This document shows positions 6,836 through 14,553 of a stretch of 63,925 nucleotides of DNA, piece after piece (positions within the stretch are counted from its first letter, which is position 1; the number at the start of each line of letters is the position of its first letter). The stretch is from IMG/VR virus record IMGVR_UViG_3300047649_000018, positions 1 to 63,925 of that record; one strand, given 5' to 3'. The stretch is from a virus. A program made the position numbers and the translations under genes. The notes beneath the pieces were generated by a model that was not told where the DNA came from, ran no database searches, and was given only the letters and a program-made list of their open reading frames with translations.

Positions 6836-9093
6836 CAACATTTAGAATAATTCCTGATAAAGAAGTTCAATCAAATGATATAAAAGAATTATTTAGGGAA
6901 TTACACAATTATCAAAGCTTGTGGCAACGTAAACAGAATAAAAAAATAAGTGGTTCATGGATAAAAGATAACCGATTTTGTTTTGAAATTGTGATTGAAA
7001 AAGAGGATGTGGGTTTTTACCTTACATCCTCAAATAACAATGATATAGATATAATAAAAAAGAATCTTAAAAAAAGCACAATAACAGAACAAAAATACAA
7101 TCTGTCTATTGATAATAATACTGCAATAAGAGAACTTGAATTGAAATATCATTATTTTCTAAGTTTATCTACTGATGGTAGTCAATTAGAACCAATAGGT
7201 TCGCTGTTGGAAATCCAAAAAATGTTAAAAGACAATGAAAATGTAATAATTCAATATATATTTTCACCTGAAAATTATGAATGGGGATTAAATTGTTCAG
7301 AAGCATATCAAAAATTTAAAGATGGTATTATGTCTTATCAATTAAGATTGGATAAGAACGAATTAATAAATAATTGTGCTAAATCATTAGCTCATTGTGG
7401 TCTTGTTGTAGGTGAACTTGTTCAAGAGATTATTTTAGGTGACGAAAGTCAAGTTAAAAAGATTAAAATTGAAGATAATGATATTTCAAAAATTTTACGT
7501 GATAAAAAATTGAGTCGTTCAACATTAGAAAAAGCTAAATTTAACGCTTATAATACAACAATTAGATTGATATCTCATAGTGATAATATTGATTGCCGAG
7601 AACAACTTTTACATGCTCTTGAAGTAAGTTATAATACCATTCGACTTGATAATTATTTGATTTCTAAAAAGATTATTTCAACAGAAAGATATATAAAACG
7701 TGTGCAGGAACGAAAGTTAAGTATTACACCAGTAAGAAATATTCTTACAACTGAAGAAACAGCAAAACTTTGTTTTCTACCTCAAGTTACATTGCAAAAT
7801 TTATTTAAAATGCAATCTATTGATATGAGAGAAGTTGAAATTCCTTCGATATTATTAAATGGAAGTATACCTATAGGAATAGCAATAAAAAATGGAAATG
7901 AAAAATCTGTATATTGGCAAGATGATTATAATATTATGGGTTTACCTAAAATTGTTGTAGGAGGAATGGGAAGTGGAAAATCAGAAGTTACAATAACTTT
8001 TACAGTTTGTGCTTCAAGAATTAATCATGGTGCTATTGTTTTGGATTATATTAAAGATTGTGAATTATCACGAAAAATGGAACAATATATACCCAAAGAC
8101 AAGCTTATTATAATTGATTTATCAGATGTTAAGAATTTGTCTGGTTTAGCTTTTCCAGAAGTTAAATTAGATAATAATTATACAAGTTTTGATCTTATAA
8201 GGAACGTTAGTGATTTATCCGAGCAAGTTTTATATTTAATAAATGCTTTAAATGATGGCACAGCACAACCGTTAACACCTAAAATGACACGATTATTGGA
8301 TACTGCCTGTAAGGTTACATTTATGACAGGCAGAATAAAAATTTATGATGTTATTAATATGCTTCAAAATTATAAAATTAGACACGAAATAATAGATGAT
8401 GTAATTTCAAAAAAGCTATTTCTTAAAGATGATATAAAAATTCTTGATTTGCTTTCATTAGATGAAATTGATTCTAAAGGTAAGGTTTGTGGAACAAAAG
8501 AAACAAAAATAGAAAATATTATGGATAGAATTAATATATTAGTAAGAAATCCATATCTTGAAATGATGTTAAAATCTGAGCCAAATTATGATATTGATTT
8601 TGTAAAATATATGAATGATGGTAAAATTGTTCTTATAAGAATGCCCGAAGGTGTATTTAAAAAGAAATGGATTAAAGATGTTTTAACAACTTATTTTTTA
8701 AGTAGAATATGGTTGTCAGCACAAATTAGAGGTAGTACACAAAAACAACCTAGAACTGTTCATGTAATAACAGATGAAATACATCAAGCTGAAACAGCAA
8801 GTAAATTGATAGCTGAAAATATTTGCGAGGGACGTAAATTTGGTATATCTTATTATTTTACATGTCAATATTTAAAACAGTTTAAGACACTTTTAGATGG
8901 GGTAGAGGGTGCAGGAGCAAGTTATATGTTGTTAAAAGGAACACATAAAGAAAATTATCAAATGTTAAAAGAAGAATTAGGTGATTTTCAAATCGATGAA
9001 CTTTTAAATATGAAAAAATGGTGTTCTGTGAATTTAATTCAAACAAGTGAAGGTGTGAAAACTTTTATAAGTCATTTACCAACTCCGTTATAA
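6832..9093 (+). CDS. VirD4/TraG/HerA-type ATPase
   Basis: 753 residues. Walker A is GGMGSGKSEV (about 376-385). Walker B is in VHVITDEIHQ (about 641-650), followed by ICEGRKFGISYYFTCQYLKQF, the arm seen in conjugation ATPases (GRKFGI...Q). The N-terminal 300 residues are not recognised and carry no TM helix. Such ATPases pump DNA or protein through a membrane channel. No relaxase and no second, VirB4-type ATPase are visible, so a full conjugation system is not demonstrated here. It ends just before a strong hairpin. Confidence 0.75.
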   Translation: MTTFRIIPDKEVQSNDIKELFRELHNYQSLWQRKQNKKISGSWIKDNRFCFEIVIEKEDVGFYLTSSNNNDIDIIKKNLKKSTITEQKYNLSIDNNTAIRELELKYHYFLSLSTDGSQLEPIGSLLEIQKMLKDNENVIIQYIFSPENYEWGLNCSEAYQKFKDGIMSYQLRLDKNELINNCAKSLAHCGLVVGELVQEIILGDESQVKKIKIEDNDISKILRDKKLSRSTLEKAKFNAYNTTIRLISHSDNIDCREQLLHALEVSYNTIRLDNYLISKKIISTERYIKRVQERKLSITPVRNILTTEETAKLCFLPQVTLQNLFKMQSIDMREVEIPSILLNGSIPIGIAIKNGNEKSVYWQDDYNIMGLPKIVVGGMGSGKSEVTITFTVCASRINHGAIVLDYIKDCELSRKMEQYIPKDKLIIIDLSDVKNLSGLAFPEVKLDNNYTSFDLIRNVSDLSEQVLYLINALNDGTAQPLTPKMTRLLDTACKVTFMTGRIKIYDVINMLQNYKIRHEIIDDVISKKLFLKDDIKILDLLSLDEIDSKGKVCGTKETKIENIMDRINILVRNPYLEMMLKSEPNYDIDFVKYMNDGKIVLIRMPEGVFKKKWIKDVLTTYFLSRIWLSAQIRGSTQKQPRTVHVITDEIHQAETASKLIAENICEGRKFGISYYFTCQYLKQFKTLLDGVEGAGASYMLLKGTHKENYQMLKEELGDFQIDELLNMKKWCSVNLIQTSEGVKTFISHLPTPL

Positions 9094-9107
9094 ATATTAT
9101 TTATTAA

Positions 9108-9163
9108 TAAGTCTATATAGTAGTTATCTAAATTAATAAACAGGTGACTACTATATAGACTTA
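9108..9163. terminator. 17-bp stem-loop ending the par/ATPase operon
   Basis: Arms 9108-9124 and 9147-9163 (TAAGTCTATATAGTAGT and its complement) pair perfectly with a 22-base loop. It is the longest perfect stem of the CTATATA hairpin family in the window and lies 15 bases after the ATPase stop. Confidence 0.6.
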
Positions 9164-9200
9164 ATGATTAAAATAAATTAAAATAATTGATATAAATATC

Positions 9201-9229
9201 TTGACTTTTAGTGAGTATAGTGGTATTAT
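9201..9229 (+). promoter_or_regulatory. Promoter with downstream AATAAATTAA
   Basis: TTGACT at 9201-9206, 17-base spacer, TATTAT at 9224-9229 with an extended TGG. The predicted start near 9236 puts AATAAATTAA (9243-9252) at about +8. It reads toward the XRE gene some 310 bases away. Confidence 0.65.
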
Positions 9230-9503
9230 TTTCATAAGGGAAAATAAATTAAATTAAGATTTAGTTTATTATGCTTTCTATAAATAAAGTTGCAATTTGT
9301 GCAACAAAACTTTATAAATCTATTGACTACATACATAGGAAGTGATATTATAGATATAAAGGAACATTATTCCCTTGTTACATGAAAAATATTAGTTGAT
9401 TCAAAAATGTCATAATTGATATGATTTCATGTAATAACCGATTGATTATGTCCTACATAAAGGACAAGATTTATGTTAAAATATTTACATTGAATTTACA
9501 CAA

Positions 9504-9542
9504 CCACCAGATTATACTATTGATGAAATAGAATAATGGTGG
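9504..9542 (+). promoter_or_regulatory. Hairpin hiding the SD of the XRE gene
   Basis: CCACC (9504-9508) pairs with GGTGG (9538-9542) and ATTAT (9511-9515) with ATAAT (9533-9537). GGTGG is the SD for ATG 9550, so the folded leader would block translation. Confidence 0.5.
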
Positions 9543-9549
9543 TGATAGT

Positions 9550-9762
9550 ATGCAAATCTACCTTAAAGAAATTCGTAAACAAAAACGAATGACATTAAGA
9601 AGTTTGTCAATTCTATCAGGTGTTTCAAGGACACATATTAATAACATTGAAAATGGTGAAACTTCACCTACAATTGATGTTTTATGTCGTTTGTCTCACG
9701 CACTCAATGTTGACATCAAAATTCTATTTGAATGTGACCCTATAGATAGAAGGGGAGAATAA
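9550..9762 (+). CDS. XRE-family helix-turn-helix regulator
   Basis: 70 residues, essentially one Cro/C1-type HTH domain. The scaffold is LKEIRKQKRMTLRSLS, then SRTHINNIENGETSPT and LCRLSHALNVDI, the usual XRE pattern. It probably acts as a dimeric repressor near the secretion operon and the downstream toxin island. Its SD is inside a hairpin, and two tandem hairpins follow the gene. Confidence 0.85.
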   Translation: MQIYLKEIRKQKRMTLRSLSILSGVSRTHINNIENGETSPTIDVLCRLSHALNVDIKILFECDPIDRRGE

Positions 9763-9773
9763 ACAATAAAAAA

Positions 9774-9863
9774 TTAGTGATAACCGCACAGTCTCCCAAA
9801 CCAACGGTTATCACTAACTAAGAGGTATTTGAAAACATACCATTAGTATGGTATCATACCTCT
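9774..9863 (+). promoter_or_regulatory. Two tandem stem-loops, possible riboregulator
   Basis: First stem 9774-9786 / 9805-9817 (TTAGTGATAACCG) is perfect over 13 bp. Its loop holds GTCTCCC, which can pair with GGGGAGA near the end of the XRE gene (about 9753), giving a pseudoknot. Second stem 9821-9828 / 9856-9863 (AGAGGTAT) encloses 9837-9843 / 9848-9854 (ATACCAT, loop TAGT) and is followed by A6. It lies in the leader of the next gene. Confidence 0.45.
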
Positions 9864-9900
9864 AAAAAATAATCAATATACAAAATATGGAGGTAGCAAA

Positions 9901-10326
9901 ATGTTAAAATTAATAGGAAATCAAGAAAATGGTGTTTATAGGTTTGAAATTACAATGGATATGCTTAATATGACAAACCATATGGATATGAATATTTCAT
10001 TATCCAATATGTTTTATGAAAATTTAGTGATTCCATTAGAAAGATTAAAGAAAAGGACTTATGAATATGATTCAATTTATTATTTTCTTTTAGAGCAATC
10101 TTTTGAAGAATGCGCTGATAAACAATTACCTCAATTAAATTTAATAATTCAAGATGATATATTAGATAATAAACGCCATTATTATTTAGCTGCATTAATT
10201 AAACTAGATAACCAAGATAAGAATGCGGTTACATATGAATTGAGTGAAATCCAATTAGATCAAAAAGAAATAGAAGTGTTAAATTTTGCGTTTATAGATA
10301 ATAGTATAAAGATTAAAGTAGGTTAA
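9901..10326 (+). CDS. Hypothetical 141-residue protein
   Basis: Acidic, mixed alpha/beta protein with no recognised motif and an ATGGAGG SD. It sits between the XRE regulator and the MazF-like toxin and has its own terminator. It could be an antitoxin or immunity partner by position only; it does not look like a MazE swapped-hairpin protein. Confidence 0.5.
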   Translation: MLKLIGNQENGVYRFEITMDMLNMTNHMDMNISLSNMFYENLVIPLERLKKRTYEYDSIYYFLLEQSFEECADKQLPQLNLIIQDDILDNKRHYYLAALIKLDNQDKNAVTYELSEIQLDQKEIEVLNFAFIDNSIKIKVG

Positions 10327-10341
10327 TTAAAAATTAGTAAT

Positions 10342-10366
10342 AGGAGGATGAAATAATCATCCTCCT
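10342..10366 (+). terminator. Rho-independent terminator
   Basis: Perfect 10-bp stem 10342-10351 / 10357-10366 (AGGAGGATGA), loop of 5, then TTATTTAT. It ends the 9901 gene. Confidence 0.75.
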
Positions 10367-10407
10367 TATTTATATAAAAATAAATTAAAAATAATTATAA
10401 AATAGTA

Positions 10408-10436
10408 TTGACAATAAATTAAAACTATGTTAATAT
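10408..10436 (+). promoter_or_regulatory. Promoter of the MazF-like gene
   Basis: TTGACA 10408-10413, then an extended -10 TGTTAATAT with TAATAT at 10431-10436 (17-base spacer). A copy of AATAAATTAA (10413-10422) overlaps the end of the -35 box and enters the spacer; a near copy is at 10467. A factor bound there would cover the promoter. Confidence 0.65.
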
Positions 10437-10497
10437 AATAAAGCAATATGATTTAGACACAATAAAAATAAATTATAAAAGGATGGTGGTGAATATC

Positions 10498-11004
10498 ATG
10501 TTGCAAACTATGGAATATCCAAACACTTGTAATCATACCCCTACGTATAATTCTACTTATAGCAATGCCAAATTAATTAACCCTCAAGAGGGAGAAATTT
10601 GGTATGCTGACCTTACGGATGCTAAAGGTAGTCAACAAGGTGGAATTCGCCCAGTTCTTATTATATCAAATGATAAATATAATTTTTTTAGCACAACAGT
10701 AAATGCAAGAGCATTAGTAGAAAGTGATAGTTTTGTAGGAATCCCTTTAACATCAAGAGTTGATAAATATAGTCCAGTTCATGTAAATTATAGTGTTAAT
10801 GAAATTGTAGGATTAATTAAAGATAGTGCCGTAGAAGTAGAAAAAATGAGAGATATAAATAAATTTCAATTAAAAGGTAAAATAGGTAAAATGACAAATG
10901 AGCAGCAGGAATTAGTTGCTGAAAAAACATTAATGCAACTTCCCATGATGCAAAGATTATTAGACAAAAAAGTAAAAATGGCTGTTTATTCACTATCTCA
11001 TTGA
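10498..11004 (+). CDS. MazF/PemK-type endoribonuclease toxin
   Basis: 168 residues from ATG 10498; GTG 10486 is an alternative start in the same frame. After an unusual 30-residue N-terminal extension comes the MazF core: QEGEIWYADL, GGIRPVLIISND, VGIPLTSR, and the C-terminal IGKMTNEQQELV. MazF cleaves mRNA at short motifs. No MazE-like antitoxin gene is visible on either side, so this is either an orphan toxin, a toxin with an unrelated partner, or a regulator using the SH3-like fold. Confidence 0.8.
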   Translation: MLQTMEYPNTCNHTPTYNSTYSNAKLINPQEGEIWYADLTDAKGSQQGGIRPVLIISNDKYNFFSTTVNARALVESDSFVGIPLTSRVDKYSPVHVNYSVNEIVGLIKDSAVEVEKMRDINKFQLKGKIGKMTNEQQELVAEKTLMQLPMMQRLLDKKVKMAVYSLSH

Positions 11005-11035
11005 AATTTATTTTAAAAAAATGTGAATTTAGTTG

Positions 11036-11064
11036 TTGACATTTAGTTTCTTATTTGATATAAT
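11036..11064 (+). promoter_or_regulatory. Strong promoter of the recombinase-fold gene
   Basis: TTGACA 11036-11041, 17-base spacer, TATAAT 11059-11064 preceded by TGA (extended -10). It is the best consensus promoter in the window, and the AATAAATTAA element found at other promoters is absent here. Confidence 0.8.
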
Positions 11065-11108
11065 AAAAGGTGTGATAATAAAATATAATTTATTGAGGAG
11101 AATTTGAT

Positions 11109-12161
11109 ATGTTTGAGAATTATATTAAAGAATATGGAATTCCTAAAGAAAATTTTGATCTAATTTACAATACCAAACAAAAGATGGAATTTATAGAAGA
11201 ATACTATGGTGATCAAGAACCAGTTTCAAGGACAAATATAATTAGGTTTTTCAGATCTTGTGGTGATATTGAAAGAAAATATAATAACGATATTAACATG
11301 TTTAATATTATTGAAATATCAGAGTGGTTTAAAAGTTTAAAATTAACCAAGGTTAGTTCGTTTTATAATAAGAAGAATGTTCTTAAAAAATATTTTGAAT
11401 GGAGTATGTCTCAAGATTTAATAAATTATGATTCAATTAAAATGTTTAAAGAGATTTCAAAAGACGATGTTATAATGTCAGACACGCTTGATAATGTTAT
11501 TTTAAAAACGTATTTCAAAGATTTTGATGATTTGGATAATGGAATTAATTCTGTTATTGATTTTTATAATTATACGGAAATACAACAATTTGAAACTATT
11601 AGAGCAACATTTTATTTAGCAAATGCAGGTTTAACTTTTGAGGAAACCTGTAATCTACAAAAAAATGAAATTGATTATATGAATAAAATTATTAGAACAA
11701 ATAACAAAGAATTTAAGATTAATGATACTGTTGCTAATTTTTTGATGTCATTTGTTAATTCAGAAGGGTTTAGCACTAGCAGTTTTCAAGGGCAAGGGGG
11801 GTTCACTTATCAAAATACTGATTATGTTTTAAGACCAGTTCAAGAAACAAATGTAGTTACAAGAGCATTTTCTGTTGCTAATATGCGATCAAAAATTAGT
11901 CTTTTTATAAGTAAAGCTAATGAAAATGAAAAAGCTAAAGATAATAAGTATTATAAACATTCGTTTTCTTATGAAAACATTAAAGATTCAGGATTCTATT
12001 ATAATATTTATTTATTTGAAAAGGAAAATAATATTAAACTTGATAGCGGAATGCTTAATGAATTAGAAAAATTAGCAGAAAAATATAATTATTCTACTTC
12101 AAGTTTATTTAATTTATATGATGATTATCATAACTGGAAAATGTGTTTTTATAAGGAATAA
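11109..12161 (+). CDS. Tyrosine-recombinase-fold protein, probably a DNA-binding regulator
   Basis: 350 residues. The N-terminal part (about 45-130) resembles the SAM-like core-binding domain of phage integrases (ISEWFKSLKLTKVSSFYNKKNVLKKYFEW). The next part has the fold entry FETIRATFYLANAGLTFEETCNLQKNEID, matching the Box I helix pair. The catalytic Arg of that box (GLR) is replaced by GLT, and no clear H-x-x-R or terminal Tyr is seen. Known parallel: MrpR of Bacillus phage SPbeta, a catalytically dead recombinase fold that acts as master repressor. A similar role here is inference. Confidence 0.6.
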   Translation: MFENYIKEYGIPKENFDLIYNTKQKMEFIEEYYGDQEPVSRTNIIRFFRSCGDIERKYNNDINMFNIIEISEWFKSLKLTKVSSFYNKKNVLKKYFEWSMSQDLINYDSIKMFKEISKDDVIMSDTLDNVILKTYFKDFDDLDNGINSVIDFYNYTEIQQFETIRATFYLANAGLTFEETCNLQKNEIDYMNKIIRTNNKEFKINDTVANFLMSFVNSEGFSTSSFQGQGGFTYQNTDYVLRPVQETNVVTRAFSVANMRSKISLFISKANENEKAKDNKYYKHSFSYENIKDSGFYYNIYLFEKENNIKLDSGMLNELEKLAEKYNYSTSSLFNLYDDYHNWKMCFYKE

Positions 12162-12242
12162 TTAGTGTTTTCTTGATGATTATATTATTAAAATATTATA
12201 ATTAATTCGTATAATTTTATGAAATGAAAGGTGAAAATTATT

Positions 12243-13616
12243 ATGTCATATACTTTAGAACCAACAACTATGAAGGTTGGATATTTATGTACTGAAATAG
12301 AGAATCAGCACATAATACCAGGAAAAGATGCTCAAAATTTTAATATTAGTGAGGCTGCAAAGAAAGGTATTGTCTTGCAACCAAAAAAATATATGAGAAC
12401 TCAACGCAGATATGTCTATAAACCTCCACGCGCGACAAATTTAATAATGTATACTGCTTTCAAAAAATCTACAGTACCAGAAGTTTTTGCATATAGGTCA
12501 GATTCTGAAAGTGTTGAAATTAAAATATTTGAAGGACAGCAAAGAACAACTTCTTTTTTCTTTTTTGTTCATAATAAGTTTAAATTAAATCTATCTGATT
12601 CTTTATATCAAACATTTAAAATTGATAATGAAGAATATACAGCAGATGATTTAAATGGAAAATATTTTTCTGAATTACCAAAAGAAATTCAAGAAAGAAT
12701 ATTAAATGTTGATATTAGAATATTAATATTTAATAATTGTTCAGAAAGAGAAGCAAAAAATCTTTTCGTGACTTATTCAGAAGGGACATTAGCATTAACA
12801 GATGTTGATAAGCAAAGAAATATGATTGACGATAAGACTTTGGGTGTATTAGATGATATACTCAATGAAAAATGGATATATCATATGATGACAGTTGATT
12901 CTGTTGGTGGAAATTATGGATTAAATTTATTACTTCAAATTATGACGTTATTATATCATAATGGGAAAACCAATCTTTCAAAAAAGATTATTAATAGTGC
13001 AATAAGTGATTTCAGACAGAAAGATGAAGCTACGAATAATGAGATTCAAGATACTGATGATATTATCGAAACAGATGATACAAGATTAGATGGAGCAAAA
13101 GGAATACCGCAAGATATCGAATTAGATATTCGTAATGCAAGTAAATATTTAAGTAATGCAATTGATATATTTATTAAGCATAAGAAAAAAACCGACACTA
13201 CAGAGACTAAGAAAAAAATCAAGAATTATCAATTATTTGTAATACCATTGTTTAAAGGTAAAAAACCATATCAAACTGCATTGTTTTGGGGCGCAATTCA
13301 AGCTTATAAAAATAATATTCCAGTGGAAGTATTTTCCGATTGGGTATTCAAATTCTTTAAAGAACCGTCTTCACAATTTATTGATGGTTTAGGACATCGT
13401 GGTAATAAGAGTGGAGATCAAGAGAATATTGAAAAACGTTTACAAGCCATTAATGAAGCATTAGCTGGATTAAAAGGTGAGACGTTAATTGATATTACTA
13501 CTAATATTAAAGCTGATACAAGCGGTTCTGAGGCTAATGTAGACGATAGTAAACAAGGTAATGATGATATTCCAAATGAGACACCTAATCAAGAAAATGA
13601 GCAATTAACAATTTAA
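12243..13616 (+). CDS. DUF262 (GmrS-type ParB-like) protein
   Basis: 457 residues from ATG 12243 (SD AAAGGTG; GTG 12231 also in frame). FEGQQRTTSFFFFV near residue 97 is the (D/E)GQQR motif of DUF262. IRILIFNNCSEREAKNLFVTYSEGTLAL matches the second conserved block. DUF262 proteins use a ParB-like fold to hydrolyse nucleotides. They occur in GmrSD-type modification-dependent restriction and other defence systems, and in phages. No DUF1524 HNH partner follows. The C-terminal 50 residues are acidic and Asn/Asp-rich, and look disordered. Confidence 0.75.
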   Translation: MSYTLEPTTMKVGYLCTEIENQHIIPGKDAQNFNISEAAKKGIVLQPKKYMRTQRRYVYKPPRATNLIMYTAFKKSTVPEVFAYRSDSESVEIKIFEGQQRTTSFFFFVHNKFKLNLSDSLYQTFKIDNEEYTADDLNGKYFSELPKEIQERILNVDIRILIFNNCSEREAKNLFVTYSEGTLALTDVDKQRNMIDDKTLGVLDDILNEKWIYHMMTVDSVGGNYGLNLLLQIMTLLYHNGKTNLSKKIINSAISDFRQKDEATNNEIQDTDDIIETDDTRLDGAKGIPQDIELDIRNASKYLSNAIDIFIKHKKKTDTTETKKKIKNYQLFVIPLFKGKKPYQTALFWGAIQAYKNNIPVEVFSDWVFKFFKEPSSQFIDGLGHRGNKSGDQENIEKRLQAINEALAGLKGETLIDITTNIKADTSGSEANVDDSKQGNDDIPNETPNQENEQLTI

Positions 13617-13627
13617 TAAAATTTATA

Positions 13628-13653
13628 GGTTGAGAGTAGAAATGCTCTCAACC
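13628..13653 (+). terminator. Terminator after DUF262 gene
   Basis: GGTTGAGAG 13628-13636 pairs with CTCTCAACC 13645-13653, loop of 8. G/C content is high for the region and an AT-rich tract follows. Confidence 0.7.
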
Positions 13654-13702
13654 CTACATAATATTTAGAGTGAAATAAATTAATTATTTATACAAATATG
13701 TA

Positions 13703-13730
13703 TTGACAAAGGAATTATTTGTGCTATAAT
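13703..13730 (+). promoter_or_regulatory. Promoter of the small-gene array at 13.8 kb
   Basis: TTGACA 13703-13708, 16-base spacer, TATAAT 13725-13730 with extended TGC. AATAAATTAA copies lie on both sides (13674 and 13746). Confidence 0.75.
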
Positions 13731-13803
13731 TTTAACAGAAGAAGAAATAAATTAATAAGCCGATAAAAGTGAAATTTTATTAACAGTATGAAAGGATAAT
13801 ATT

Positions 13804-14250
13804 ATGTACATAATTCGTTATTCAATTGATGGTTTTAAACCACAATATCAATTTTATCATTTAGATGGAGTTAATTATGAATTAAACGAATTTAATATTT
13901 TTGACTATCCTTTGCATTTACGAACTATAATACTTGAACAGCATAAAAAACGGATTATGTTTTATAAAGAACACTATAACGACTTTAAACAAGGTATATG
14001 GGTTTTCATCGAAGGTTATAAAGACAATCAGAGCCTTAACCATCTAAAGCAACGTGTACCTTGCTGGAAAGCTTATATTGATGATAATGCTATTTGTTAT
14101 GATTGTAATTGGGGAAAGCAAGTCACTGTAAGTGATTCATATATTCACTTTGGTGGCTGTTATATTCCAGAAAGTCAACTATCAACTTTAAAAGTACTAG
14201 GTATAGTATATGGAAAGCAAGAAACTTATTGGAATAAACTACATGCTTAA
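13804..14250 (+). CDS. Hypothetical 148-residue protein
   Basis: Aromatic-rich protein with a CYDCNWGK segment; no family recognised. SD GAAAGGA. First gene of a run of small accessory genes behind a consensus promoter. Confidence 0.5.
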   Translation: MYIIRYSIDGFKPQYQFYHLDGVNYELNEFNIFDYPLHLRTIILEQHKKRIMFYKEHYNDFKQGIWVFIEGYKDNQSLNHLKQRVPCWKAYIDDNAICYDCNWGKQVTVSDSYIHFGGCYIPESQLSTLKVLGIVYGKQETYWNKLHA

Positions 14251-14282
14251 CTATCAAAAAATATAAATTTGAAAGGATATGT

Positions 14283-14432
14283 ATGAAGCATTACAAGTAC
14301 AATCTACTAAAACATCGGAACAAGAATACTAATTTATCAAGGGTTATTATTAATGATATTCTTAGTAACCATAAGACGAAATGTAAAGTGTTTAATATAA
14401 TATCGAAAGGAGTAAAGCAAAATGCAGCATAA
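14283..14432 (+). CDS. Hypothetical 49-residue protein
   Basis: ATG 14283 behind GAAAGGA. Basic, helical, no motif. It overlaps the next start by 11 bases, and its end carries the next gene's SD (AAAGGAG). Confidence 0.35.
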   Translation: MKHYKYNLLKHRNKNTNLSRVIINDILSNHKTKCKVFNIISKGVKQNAA

Positions 14433-14550
14433 TAAATTTAGAAAACCGAGCCAACAATGGGACAAGAAGTTTGAGCTAATACTTCAAGAGACAATTAAGG
14501 AAATTGAAAGTAAAAATAGTAACAATAAATTAAATATGAAAGAGGTATAA
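14422..14550 (+). CDS. Hypothetical 42-residue protein
   Basis: ATG 14422 with AAAGGAG 9 bases upstream. Basic N-terminus (HNKFRKPSQQWDKKFE) then a helical stretch (LILQETIKEIESKN). No family recognised. Its last codons contain an AATAAATTAA copy and the next gene's SD (GAAAGAGG). Confidence 0.4.
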   Translation: MQHNKFRKPSQQWDKKFELILQETIKEIESKNSNNKLNMKEV

Positions 14551-14553
14551 ATA

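Larger units (their letters stand above)
9094..9549. other. 456-base intergenic control region
   Basis: No gene is visible. It holds the terminator hairpin, a promoter at 9201 and two AATAAATTAA copies (9172, 9243). There is also a nested dyad around 9286-9322 (ATAAAGT...GTTGCA...TGCAAC...ACTTTAT) and a 10-bp arm pair TTACATGAAA / TTTCATGTAA (about 9379 and 9424). A short GTCC/GGAC hairpin lies near 9450, and the SD-masking hairpin of the XRE gene closes it. Dense dyads ahead of a regulator suggest a control switch. Confidence 0.5.

Noticed and set aside
6832-9093. Phage packaging ATPase or terminase
   Set aside because: No large-terminase nuclease domain, and the GRKFGI...Q arm and membrane-gene neighbours fit conjugation/HerA ATPases better.
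11109-12161. Active integrase with an att site
   Set aside because: The catalytic Arg of Box I is missing, no terminal Tyr motif is visible, and no tRNA or direct-repeat att site is near.
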